From the NCBI RefSeq assembly GCF_042485795.1, contig NZ_CP169368.1:1984001-2048000 (forward strand): a stretch of 64,000 bases of DNA. Direction: 5' to 3'. This DNA is from Lonepinella sp042485795. Its GTDB lineage: Bacteria > Pseudomonadota > Gammaproteobacteria > Enterobacterales > Pasteurellaceae. Below the pieces are notes generated by a model that did not search any database, had not been told where the DNA came from, and saw only the letters and a program-made list of their open reading frames with translations. Shown here piece after piece: positions 34,678-42,627 of this stretch. Position 1 is the stretch's first letter; each line of letters opens with the position of its first letter. A program made the position numbers and the translations under genes.

Positions 34678-34788
34678 TCTTTCGGGCGGATGGTGCTACT
34701 CGGAAGATAAAACTTCCGAAGTGGCAAAATAAGTGCGGCGAATCAGCAATATAAACCTTTCGGAAGTCAAATTTCGAAAGGTTTTTTT
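34660..34788 (+). promoter_or_regulatory. Histidine operon transcription attenuator
   Basis: Alternative RNA pairings are visible. The His codons (34660-34666) can pair with GATGGTG (34689-34695). CGGAAG (34701-34706) pairs with CTTCCG (34713-34718). ACTTCCGAA (34712-34720) pairs with TTCGGAAGT (34759-34767) as antiterminator. AAACCTTTCG (34753-34762) pairs with CGAAAGGTTT (34775-34784) followed by T's to 34788 as terminator. The antiterminator and terminator share bases 34759-34767 and exclude each other. Pairing was found by eye. Confidence 0.8.
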
Positions 34789-34826
34789 ATACGTTTAATA
34801 GGGTCTGTTGACCTAAGGAAATAACA

Positions 34827-35726
34827 ATGTCAAATAGCAAAAGATTACGCATTGCATTACAAAAAAAAGGGCGTTTAAGCAAAGAATGTAACGAGTTGCT
34901 TAAACAATGTGGGGTAAAAATCAACTGGAACGAACAACGTTTGATTGCCTATTCGGAAAATATGCCGATTGATATTTTACGCGTGCGTGATGACGATATT
35001 CCGGGTTTAGTGTTTGACGGCGTGGTGGATCTGGGCATTATCGGCGAAAATGTGTTGGAAGAAGAAGAACTGGGTCGTCAAAATGCAGGGGAAACGGTGG
35101 AATATAAAAAACTCCGCACCTTGGATTTTGGTGGCTGCCGTTTATCTATTGCAGTGGATCGTGACGAGCAATATCACGGCGTGCAGGATTTGCACAATAA
35201 ACGTATTGCTACTTCGTACCCGAATTTGCTGAAACGCTATATGGCTGCCAAAGGTGTATCCTATAAAAACTGTTTTTTAAATGGTTCAGTAGAAGTCGCC
35301 CCGACCGCAAATTTAGCCAATGCCATTTGTGATTTGGTGTCATCAGGGGCAACCTTGGAAGCCAATGGTTTAAAAGAAGTGGAGATCATTTATAAATCAA
35401 AGGCTTGCCTAATTCAACGTGCCGAACCCTTATCTGATGAAAAACAAGCACTGGTGGAAAAATTATTAACCCGCATTCAAGGGGTACAACAGGCGGCGGA
35501 AAGCAAATATATTATGTTGCACGCCCCGAAAAATAAATTGGAAGAAATCACCGCACTTTTACCCGGTGTGGAAAATCCGACCATTCTGCCATTGGCTCAC
35601 GATAACAGCAAAGTCGCCATGCACATGGTGAGCCAAGAAAATCTGTTTTGGGAAACCATGGAACAGCTGAAAGAAATTGGTGCTAGCTCAGTGTTAGTGT
35701 TACCGATTGAAAAAATGTTGGCATAG
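34827..35726 (+). CDS. hisG: HisG, ATP phosphoribosyltransferase
   Basis: 299 residues, the long (hetero-octamer independent) HisG form with a C-terminal ACT-like regulatory domain (from about residue 225). Key segments: RLRIALQKKGRLSKECNELLKQCG, DDDIPGLVFDGVVDLGIIGENVL, GGCRLSIAVDRDEQ, and the PRPP loop in GSVEVAPTANLANAICDLVSSGATLEANGL. First step of histidine biosynthesis, feedback-inhibited by histidine and controlled by the attenuator upstream. An uptake sequence lies at 35550. Confidence 0.96.
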   Translation: MSNSKRLRIALQKKGRLSKECNELLKQCGVKINWNEQRLIAYSENMPIDILRVRDDDIPGLVFDGVVDLGIIGENVLEEEELGRQNAGETVEYKKLRTLDFGGCRLSIAVDRDEQYHGVQDLHNKRIATSYPNLLKRYMAAKGVSYKNCFLNGSVEVAPTANLANAICDLVSSGATLEANGLKEVEIIYKSKACLIQRAEPLSDEKQALVEKLLTRIQGVQQAAESKYIMLHAPKNKLEEITALLPGVENPTILPLAHDNSKVAMHMVSQENLFWETMEQLKEIGASSVLVLPIEKMLA

Positions 35727-35737
35727 GGAGAAACATC

Positions 35738-37063
35738 ATGATGCAAACCTTAATTTGGAAAAATTTATCCGAAAATGAGAAAAAACAGGCTCTCACTCGT
35801 CCAGCGATTAGTTCTTCTGCCAATATCCAACAGGCGGTCAATGAAATTCGTGAAAATGTGTTACAAAACGGCGACAAGGCACTATTTGAACTTAGCGAAA
35901 AATTTGATAAGGTGAAATTGGACAGCTTAACGGTATCCAAATCGCAAATTGAGCAAGCCGCTGCTCGCTTGCCCGATGAACTCAAACAAGCCATTCAAAA
36001 CGCCAAAGCCAATATTGAACGCTTTCACCAAGCCCAAATTCCACAACCCGTGGATATTGAAACGCAAGCGGGGGTGCGTTGTCAGGTAGTAACACGCCCG
36101 ATTAATCGGGTGGGGCTATATATTCCAGGGGGATCTGCTCCGTTATTTTCCACCGTGTTAATGCTGGCTATTCCTGCTAAAATCGCAGGCTGTAAAAAAA
36201 TCGTGCTGTGTTCGCCACCGCCGATTGCCGATGCGATTTTATATGCGGCGGATCTTTGCGGAGTGGAAACGATTTATGCGGTAGGTGGCGCACAAGCCAT
36301 TGTGGCGATGGCATTTGGTACGGAAACAGTCGCCAAAGTGGATAAAATTTTCGGACCAGGTAACAGTTTTGTTACTGAAGCCAAACGCCAAGTGAGCCAA
36401 ACTGTCAACGGGGCTGCCATTGATATGCAAGCAGGACCATCGGAAGTGTTGGTGTTAGCCGATGAAAATGCTGATCCTGAATTTGTGGCAAGCGATTTAC
36501 TTTCTCAGGCAGAACATGGTACGGACAGCCAAGTGATTTTAGTCACCAACAGCGAAACTCAAGCAGAATACACTGCGCTTGCTATTGAGCGTCAATTAAA
36601 CCAATTACCAAGAGCCGACACCGCCCGCAAAGCGTTAAGCCATAGTCGTACCTTTATTGCGGAAAACATTACTCAAGCCATTGAAATCAGTAATGATTAT
36701 GCTCCCGAGCATTTAGTGGTGCAAGTGGAAAATGCCCGTGATTTGCTCCCTCAATTAGACAATGCAGGATCGATTTTCTTAGGCGCTTATTCTCCCGAAA
36801 GCATGGGCGACTACGCCAGTGGCACCAACCATGTTTTACCGACCTATGGCTATACCAAAACCACATCAAGTTTGGGACTGGCTGATTTTAGCAAACGTAT
36901 GACTGTACAAGAACTCACCCCACAAGGCTTTAAAGATCTCGCTTATACAGTAGAACTCATGGCACAAGCAGAGCAGCTGGAAGCTCATAGACAGGCGGTG
37001 AGTATAAGGTTGGCAAAATTGAAAAAACAAAACCGTTTTGATGAAAATAATAAATTCAACTAA
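35738..37063 (+). CDS. hisD: HisD, histidinol dehydrogenase
   Basis: 441 residues. GLYIPGGSAPLFSTVLMLAIPAKIAGC, GGAQAIVAMAFGTETVAKVDKIFGPGNSFVTEAKR, DMQAGPSEVLVLAD and LSQAEHGTDSQVIL with the zinc-site Gln/His are typical. Zinc-dependent oxidation of L-histidinol to histidine, the last two steps. Two adjacent ATG codons (35738 and 35741) are possible starts; GGAG precedes the first. The 11-base gap to hisG supports one operon. Confidence 0.96.
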   Translation: MMQTLIWKNLSENEKKQALTRPAISSSANIQQAVNEIRENVLQNGDKALFELSEKFDKVKLDSLTVSKSQIEQAAARLPDELKQAIQNAKANIERFHQAQIPQPVDIETQAGVRCQVVTRPINRVGLYIPGGSAPLFSTVLMLAIPAKIAGCKKIVLCSPPPIADAILYAADLCGVETIYAVGGAQAIVAMAFGTETVAKVDKIFGPGNSFVTEAKRQVSQTVNGAAIDMQAGPSEVLVLADENADPEFVASDLLSQAEHGTDSQVILVTNSETQAEYTALAIERQLNQLPRADTARKALSHSRTFIAENITQAIEISNDYAPEHLVVQVENARDLLPQLDNAGSIFLGAYSPESMGDYASGTNHVLPTYGYTKTTSSLGLADFSKRMTVQELTPQGFKDLAYTVELMAQAEQLEAHRQAVSIRLAKLKKQNRFDENNKFN

Positions 37064-37105
37064 CGAGGATTACTCGCTAGTTCAAACCATAAACAGGAAC
37101 AAACA

Positions 37106-38158
37106 ATGACAATTTCACCACTTTCGCGAAAAAATGTACAGGCACTTACGCCATATCAATCCGCTCGCCGTTTAGGTGGCAAGGGCGATGTATGGCTGAA
37201 TGCCAATGAATATCCTACTTCACCAAATTTTGATTTATTGCACCGCACTTTTAACCGCTATCCCGAACCACAACCAGAAGCCGTGATTAATGGTTATGCG
37301 AATTATGCTGGTGTGAAACCTGAAAATGTGATTGTCACCCGTGGCGGGGATGAAAGTATTGAGCTGATTATTCGGGCATTTTGTGAACCAGACGACCATG
37401 TTTTATATTGCCCACCGACATATGGCATGTATTCTGTGAGTGCAGAAACTTGTGGCATTGCGTTAAAAACTGTCCCGTTAACTACCGATTTTCAACTGAA
37501 TTTAGCCGAAATTGAGCGAAATCTTGATGGGGTAAAAGTCGTGTTTGTATGTAGCCCGAACAACCCGACAGGTACATTAGTTAACCGTGTGGATTTACTC
37601 AAATTGCTCGACATCACCAGAAATAAAGCCATTGTGGTGGTGGATGAAGCCTATATTGAGTTTTGTCCACAAGCCAGCCTTGTGAATGAATTAGCCAATT
37701 ATCCGCATTTAGCCATTATCCGCACGCTCTCCAAAGCCTTTGCGTTGGCAGGATTACGTTGTGGTTTTACCCTTGCCAATGCGGAATTAATCGGCATATT
37801 GCAAAAAGTGATCGCCCCCTATCCATTGCCTGTGCCAGTATCGGATATTGCTGCTCAAGCCTTGCAACCACAAGGTATTACACAAATGCAAGAACGGGTT
37901 AATGATGTGCTAAACAATCGTGCGTGGTTAATTGAACAATTAAGCAAAATCCCAACCGTGGTACAAATTTTTGAAACAGAAGCAAATTATGTATTAGTGA
38001 AATTCCAAGACAGTGAAAAAATCTTTAAAACTCTCTGGGAACAAGGCATTATTTTGCGTGATCAACATAAAGCATTGGGATTGCAGAATTGTATTCGGAT
38101 TACTATTGGAACAAGAGAAGAACTCGAAAAAACCATTATCACAATCCAATTAGCCTAG
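37106..38158 (+). CDS. hisC: HisC, histidinol-phosphate aminotransferase
   Basis: 350 residues. VWLNANEYP, NRYPEPQP, VTRGGDESIELIIRAFCEP, CSPNNPTGTL, VVVDEAYIEF, and the PLP Lys in RTLSKAFALAGLRCG identify HisC. Transaminates imidazole-acetol phosphate. The remaining his genes (hisB, hisH, hisA, hisF, hisI) do not follow: the next gene is an unrelated decarboxylase after a 168-base gap, so the usual hisGDCBHAFI order is interrupted here. Confidence 0.95.
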   Translation: MTISPLSRKNVQALTPYQSARRLGGKGDVWLNANEYPTSPNFDLLHRTFNRYPEPQPEAVINGYANYAGVKPENVIVTRGGDESIELIIRAFCEPDDHVLYCPPTYGMYSVSAETCGIALKTVPLTTDFQLNLAEIERNLDGVKVVFVCSPNNPTGTLVNRVDLLKLLDITRNKAIVVVDEAYIEFCPQASLVNELANYPHLAIIRTLSKAFALAGLRCGFTLANAELIGILQKVIAPYPLPVPVSDIAAQALQPQGITQMQERVNDVLNNRAWLIEQLSKIPTVVQIFETEANYVLVKFQDSEKIFKTLWEQGIILRDQHKALGLQNCIRITIGTREELEKTIITIQLA

Positions 38159-38326
38159 GGTCTGTAGTATTTTTTAAGCGATAACATTGGAAAATATAAA
38201 TGTCCACATACCCTAAGCATAATAGCGATTTCTTTTGGTATAGAACGGATACCTAAACGGTATTAGGCAAATAAGATTCAGCCATTTATACTCATTATAT
38301 ATTAATTGACATAAGTGAGGATAATT
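38159..38326. other. Intergenic stretch after hisC with possible relic sequence
   Basis: 168 bases with no gene. It opens with GGGTCTGT (38158-38165), an octamer that also occurs at 34801-34808 just before hisG. On the minus strand a 34-codon open stretch reads RLGIRSIPKEIAIMLRV... and stops just inside hisC. I cannot assign it; it could be the end of a decayed insertion sequence. It also must hold the promoter for the decarboxylase gene (for example TTGACATAAGTGAGG region near 38307). Confidence 0.35.
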
Positions 38327-39823
38327 ATGGCTGAACAAACCACAAAACCAGCAGTGTATGATTTACGCTCTGCTTTAGCATTATTAGAAACTCTCCCGAA
38401 TGAATTAGTCTCAACTGATGTTGAAGTTGATCCTATTGCTGAACTTTCAGGTGTTTATCGTTATGTGGGAGCTGGTGGCACAACACCACGTCCGACAAAA
38501 ACTAATGGACCTGCAATGGTATTTAATAAAGTAAAAGGCTATCCGAATATACGTGTTGCCATTGGCTTAAACGGTTCTCGTAAACGTATCGGATATTTTT
38601 TAGGTTGTCCGCCTGAACGTTTAGGCTTTCTATTGAGAGAATCCGTTAAACACGCTATTCCACCAGTAACTTTAAACTCAAATGTAAAACCTGCCTGTCA
38701 AGAGGTGGTGCATTTAGCGAGCGATCCTGATTTTGATTTACGCACGCTTTTGCCAGCACCGACCAATACCATTGAAGATGCAGGTCCTTATTTTACCATG
38801 GGTTTATGCTATGCTTCTGATCCTGATACAGGTGAATCCGATATTACTATTCACCGTTTATGTGTGCAAAGTAAAGATGAATTATCGATGTGGTTAACGC
38901 CAGGTCGCCATATTGATGCGTTCCGTCAAAAAGCGGAAGCTGCGGGCAAACCATTACCTATTTCTATTAGTATTGGGGTAGATCCTGCGATTGAAGTGGC
39001 AGCTTGCTTTGAACCGCCAACAACACCTTTAGGCTATGATGAATTAGCGATTGCAGGTGGATTACGTGGTAAAGCAGTTGAAATGACAAAATGTATCTCC
39101 ATTAATGAACGTGCTATTGCTCATGCGGAAGTGGTGATTGAAGGTGAATTATTACCAGATATACGAGTGCGTGAAGACCAAAACAGCAATACAGGTAAAG
39201 CGATGCCCGAATTCCCAGGTTATACGGGAGATGCAAAACCTGCCTTACCGATTATTAAAGTGAAAGCAGTCACCACTCGGCATAATCCAATTTTACGTAC
39301 TACAGTGGGACCAGGTCAAGAACACGTTAATATGGCGGGTATTCCAACCGAAGCCTCTATTTTAGATATGGTAGAACGTGCGATGCCAGGTCGTTTGCTT
39401 AATGTATTCGCTCACACTTCAGGTGGCGGTAAATTGTTAGCAGTCATGCAATTCAAAAAATCAGCCGCCGTGGACGAAGGTCGTCAACGTCAGGCTGGTT
39501 TGTTGGCTTTTTCTGCATTTCCTGAATTAAAACACGTTATCGTCGTTGATGAGGATGTCGATATTTTTGACACTGATGATGTGTTATGGGCAATGCAAAC
39601 CCGTTATCAAGGGGATATTGATACCGTCACCATTTCAGGTGTCCGCTGTCACCCATTAGATCCGTCACAATCACCAGATTATAGCTATAAATTGTTCCAA
39701 GCTGGAACATCGTGCAAAACCATTTTTGACTGTACGGTACCATTCCACTTAAAAGACCATTTCCAACGCTGTAAATTTAAAGAAGTGGATGTAAAACGCT
39801 TTTTGCCTGATTTTGAAAGCTAA
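38327..39823 (+). CDS. UbiD-family hydroxyarylic acid decarboxylase, LpdC (gallate/protocatechuate decarboxylase)-like
   Basis: 498 residues from the ATG at 38327 (MAEQTTKPAVYDLRSAL), preferred over an upstream GTG. Strong resemblance to the Lactobacillus LpdC gallate decarboxylase line: TDVEVDPIAELSGVYRYVGAGGT, GPAMVFNKVKGYPNIRV, APTNTIEDAGPYFTMG, NTGKAMPEFPGYTGDAKPALP, VDEDVDIFDTDDVLWAM. Such enzymes remove CO2 non-oxidatively from gallate, protocatechuate or 4-hydroxybenzoate using prenylated FMN. The UbiX-type gene 73 bases downstream would supply the cofactor; the small LpdD subunit of Lactobacillus is not present. The UbiD E-R-E residues could be checked by alignment. Substrate unproven; not housekeeping UbiD by sequence. 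Confidence 0.85.
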   Translation: MAEQTTKPAVYDLRSALALLETLPNELVSTDVEVDPIAELSGVYRYVGAGGTTPRPTKTNGPAMVFNKVKGYPNIRVAIGLNGSRKRIGYFLGCPPERLGFLLRESVKHAIPPVTLNSNVKPACQEVVHLASDPDFDLRTLLPAPTNTIEDAGPYFTMGLCYASDPDTGESDITIHRLCVQSKDELSMWLTPGRHIDAFRQKAEAAGKPLPISISIGVDPAIEVAACFEPPTTPLGYDELAIAGGLRGKAVEMTKCISINERAIAHAEVVIEGELLPDIRVREDQNSNTGKAMPEFPGYTGDAKPALPIIKVKAVTTRHNPILRTTVGPGQEHVNMAGIPTEASILDMVERAMPGRLLNVFAHTSGGGKLLAVMQFKKSAAVDEGRQRQAGLLAFSAFPELKHVIVVDEDVDIFDTDDVLWAMQTRYQGDIDTVTISGVRCHPLDPSQSPDYSYKLFQAGTSCKTIFDCTVPFHLKDHFQRCKFKEVDVKRFLPDFES

Positions 39824-39832
39824 ATAATCAAC

Positions 39833-39875
39833 AGCCTAATTTTCATCAATAGGATCGGAAATTAGGCTATTTTTA
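39833..39875 (+). terminator. Hairpin with T-rich tail between the decarboxylase and prenyltransferase genes
   Basis: A 10-bp stem (39833-39842 with 39859-39868, AGCCTAATTT/AAATTAGGCT) with a 16-base loop and ATTTTTAATTTT after it. Within a probable operon it may reduce expression of downstream genes. Confidence 0.6.
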
Positions 39876-39896
39876 ATTTTACCGAAGGGAAAAATA

Positions 39897-40484
39897 ATGA
39901 GTAAACGCCGTATTGTGATTGGAATTAGCGGAGCAAGTGGCTTTCAATATGGTTATTGTGCTTTGCAAATGTTACAGAAAATCGAAGATATTGAAACGCA
40001 CTTGGTGATTTCCAAGGGGGCAGAAATGACTCGCCGTCTTGAAACTGATTATTCAGCGGAAGAAATCAGTGCGTTAGCGGATGTGGTACATCCCATTCAA
40101 AATCTGGGAGCAAGTATTTCCAGTGGTTCTTTTAAAACCATCGGAATGTTGGTTGTTCCTTGTTCTATGCGTTCACTTGCAGCGATTGCTCATGGTATGA
40201 GCGATAACCTATTGACCAGAGCAGCAGATGTCACCTTAAAAGATCGCCGTCGTTTAGTGTTAATGGCTCGAGAAACACCGTTAAATCTCGCCCATATTGA
40301 TAATATGCGTAAAGTTACGGAAATGGGTGCTATTGTTTTCCCCCCTGTGCCAGCGTTTTATAACAAACCACAATCGGTTGATGATATTTTAAAACATAGC
40401 GTTGCCCGAGCATTGGATTTATTCGATATACATATTTCGATGCCACGCTGGGGTGAACAAGGTAAAAGTGAAATGGATGAATAA
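39897..40484 (+). CDS. UbiX-like flavin prenyltransferase (VdcB/LpdB type)
   Basis: 195 residues. IGISGASGFQYGYCALQML near the N-terminus is the Rossmann flavin-binding loop of UbiX/Pad1; LVVPCSMRSLAAIAHGMSDNLLTRAADVTLKDRRRLVLMARETPLN covers the conserved core (residues 84-130). It makes the prenylated FMN required by UbiD enzymes. Located directly after the LpdC-like gene, so it probably serves that decarboxylase rather than ubiquinone synthesis (inference). Resembles VdcB/LpdB by the MRKVTEMGAIVFPPVPAFY segment. Confidence 0.88.
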   Translation: MSKRRIVIGISGASGFQYGYCALQMLQKIEDIETHLVISKGAEMTRRLETDYSAEEISALADVVHPIQNLGASISSGSFKTIGMLVVPCSMRSLAAIAHGMSDNLLTRAADVTLKDRRRLVLMARETPLNLAHIDNMRKVTEMGAIVFPPVPAFYNKPQSVDDILKHSVARALDLFDIHISMPRWGEQGKSEMDE

Positions 40485-40510
40485 TCAATTAAATTCTTAA
40501 GGAGTATCTT

Positions 40511-41236
40511 ATGACAATGCCAATTGGTCCATTTGTGAATGGCTCTGCCGTCTTGTTAGGCGGTTTACTCGGAGCTTTTATGGGAGTGAAATTACCTGAA
40601 CGTGTACGAGCCAGTTTAAATCCATTATTTGGTTTAACTTCTGCTGGTTTGGGTATCATGGCAATCCCTGGCGTAAAATACTATGCTGCGGTAGTTCTTG
40701 CTTCCGTGCTTGGTTTAGCCATCGGTGAATGGTTATACCTAGAAAAAGGCATTAACAAAGGGGCTGGTAAATTACGTGGTGTGGTAGATAAAATCTTTCC
40801 GCCCGTACAAGGTTTAAGCCCCGATGAATTTGTAGAAAAATTTGTGGCTATTTTGGTCTTATTCTGTGCCAGTGGGACGGGGGTATTTGGTTCAATGAAC
40901 GAAGGTATGACTGGCGATCCGTCCATTTTATACATCAAAACCATTTTAGACTTCTTTACTGCGGGCATTTTTGCGATTACGCTAGGCTATGCCGTTTCAA
41001 CTATCGCTATACCGCAATTAGCCATTCAGTTGACATTATTCTTCTTGGCAACATTAATCGTACCGTTAACAACACCAGAAATGCGTGCTGACTTTGCTGC
41101 TTGTGGCGGATTAATTATGTTAGCAACGGGTTTTCGTATTATGGGAATAAAATCTTTCCCTGTAGCAAATATGTTACCAGGGTTAATTTTAGTCATGCCA
41201 ATATCTCATTTATGGGCAACATATATTGCAAATTAA
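40511..41236 (+). CDS. DUF554 family integral membrane protein (YdfK/YqgA-like)
   Basis: 241 residues, seven or so membrane segments. MPIGPFVNGSAVLLGGLLGAFMGVKLPERVR and FGLTSAGLGIMAIPG are DUF554 signatures. Function unknown. Placed 26 bases after the UbiX-like gene, it may handle substrate or product transport for the decarboxylase, but family members occur in many contexts, so this is guesswork. Ends at a terminator hairpin. Confidence 0.85.
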   Translation: MTMPIGPFVNGSAVLLGGLLGAFMGVKLPERVRASLNPLFGLTSAGLGIMAIPGVKYYAAVVLASVLGLAIGEWLYLEKGINKGAGKLRGVVDKIFPPVQGLSPDEFVEKFVAILVLFCASGTGVFGSMNEGMTGDPSILYIKTILDFFTAGIFAITLGYAVSTIAIPQLAIQLTLFFLATLIVPLTTPEMRADFAACGGLIMLATGFRIMGIKSFPVANMLPGLILVMPISHLWATYIAN

Positions 41237-41243
41237 ATTGAAT

Positions 41244-41283
41244 GAAAGCCACTATTGATTAATATAATAATCGTGGCTTTTTT
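41244..41283 (+). terminator. Terminator after the DUF554 gene
   Basis: AAAGCCAC (41245-41252) pairs with GTGGCTTT (41273-41280); inner AT pairs extend it; followed by T's. It marks the end of the decarboxylase-associated transcript. Confidence 0.75.
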
Positions 41284-41301
41284 CTTTACTAAGGATTTAT
41301 G

Positions 41302-41736
41302 ATGACTCAGATTCCGCAATCTATCATTGATTTTCTGCAAACGCATCATGTTGTTAGTTTAACTACAATGTTCAATAATGAGTTGTGGGCGGCAAGCTGT
41401 TTTTATGTTTTTGATGAAAAAAACACCGCACTTTGGGTTATGACCAGCCAACAAACTAAACACGGTAGAATGATGTTACAACAAGCCAAGATTGTGGGTA
41501 CTATCGCAGGGCAGCCCGAAACCATACGAGAAATCCAAGGTATTCAATTTACCGCACATGCTAGGCTAATTGATGATCCTAATGAGTATAAAATAGCTCT
41601 TGCTCATTATGCCGAAAAACATACTATGGCAAAATTATTACATACCGATATTTGGCATATCACATTTGATGAACTCAAATTTACCAGTAATAAATTGCTT
41701 TTTGCTCAAAAAACTTACTGGAAAAGAACAGATTAA
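41302..41736 (+). CDS. YhbP-like pyridoxamine 5'-phosphate oxidase-fold protein (UPF0306)
   Basis: 144 residues from the ATG at 41302, spaced six bases from AAGGA; the ATG one codon earlier is the alternative. A flavin-reductase/PNPOx split-barrel domain: FLQTHHVVSLTTMFNNELWAASCFYVFDEKNTALWVMTSQQTKHGRMM and VGTIAGQPE. Such small proteins bind FMN; the true function is unknown. The end overlaps convergently with the LysR gene by four bases. Confidence 0.8.
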   Translation: MTQIPQSIIDFLQTHHVVSLTTMFNNELWAASCFYVFDEKNTALWVMTSQQTKHGRMMLQQAKIVGTIAGQPETIREIQGIQFTAHARLIDDPNEYKIALAHYAEKHTMAKLLHTDIWHITFDELKFTSNKLLFAQKTYWKRTD

Positions 41737-42611
41737 GGTTGATAACCATCGGCAAGAATTTCAGCTAATATAGGTGGCATTGGCGTGGTCGATAATCTCA
41801 CTACACAAGGAAAGAAAAGCTGTGGATCTGGGGTCACGGGTAAAATATGACAATTCGATAATTTTAGGTTTTTCACTTCTGAAATGGGTAGTAAAGCGGC
41901 TGCTCTTATTCCTGACTCAATCCAATCTATGGTTACACTTGGTTGTGAAACTTGCATTAATACTTTGGGTTCAATACCGTTCTTACGCAACTTATCTAAC
42001 AACACAGCCACAGTACCTCGACCACCACTACGTTTAAGCAAAATCAACGGCAATTTAGATAAATCCGCTAAATGTAGCTGATCAGCTGGAGAAACTAAAT
42101 CATTATGCACAACCGCGGCTAATGCAGTGCTAGGACAGGCAATATAATCATATCCTTGCATATTTTCAGGTTTTTGCATTAACGCAATATCAATAATTCT
42201 CTGCTGTAACAAATATTCCAAATGATCAGAATCCGACACCATGACATCAATTTTTAGATCGGGGGATCGTGCTTGCCATTGTAAAATTAATGGCGTGAAA
42301 TACTTCTGAAATAAATGGGTCAAGCCAATTTGTAAACATTGTCTATTTTGCTGAGATAAATACAAAATATTTTGCTCTACTTGGGTAAAGTGAGTAAGCA
42401 ATTCCACTGCTTGTTTATATAAAAACAAACCTGTTTCTGTAGGGCGTAATTTACCATTTTGGCGTATAAATAATTGAATACCTATTTCTTCTTCTAATTC
42501 TTGCAAACGTTTCGATAACGGTGGCTGAGAAATATGTAACATCTCTGAAGCTTTGGTGATACTGCCACATTCCAAAATAGTACAAAAATATTTTAATCGT
42601 TTAATGTCCAT
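41733..42611 (-). CDS. LysR-family transcriptional regulator
   Basis: 292 residues. The helix-turn-helix at residues 1-60 is MDIKRLKYFCTILECGSITKASEMLHISQPPLSKRLQELEEEIG, then a two-lobe periplasmic-binding-like effector domain (CLQIGLTHLFQKYFTPLILQWQARSPDLKIDVMV onward). Convergent with the preceding gene. LpdC/LpdB-type decarboxylase genes in other bacteria are often controlled by LysR regulators, so a phenolic-acid responsive regulator is a reasonable guess, but the target is unproven; no divergent partner lies beside it. Confidence 0.9.
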   Translation of the reverse strand: MDIKRLKYFCTILECGSITKASEMLHISQPPLSKRLQELEEEIGIQLFIRQNGKLRPTETGLFLYKQAVELLTHFTQVEQNILYLSQQNRQCLQIGLTHLFQKYFTPLILQWQARSPDLKIDVMVSDSDHLEYLLQQRIIDIALMQKPENMQGYDYIACPSTALAAVVHNDLVSPADQLHLADLSKLPLILLKRSGGRGTVAVLLDKLRKNGIEPKVLMQVSQPSVTIDWIESGIRAAALLPISEVKNLKLSNCHILPVTPDPQLFFPCVVRLSTTPMPPILAEILADGYQP

Positions 42612-42627
42612 AGAAGATCAAAGCATT

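Noticed and set aside
34563..34754. 63-codon open frame through the his leader region
   Set aside because: Starts at a non-ATG codon without a ribosome binding site and overlaps hisL and the attenuator stems; the His-rich 16-codon frame with AGGA is the better reading.
38160..38326. Full insertion sequence between hisC and the decarboxylase
   Set aside because: Too short, no inverted terminal repeats or complete transposase; only an octamer and a short open stretch, kept as a low-confidence relic note.
38327..39823. Housekeeping UbiD of ubiquinone synthesis
   Set aside because: Sequence stretches match LpdC-type gallate decarboxylases, and the operon partner is a UbiX of the VdcB/LpdB type; still to be confirmed by phylogeny.
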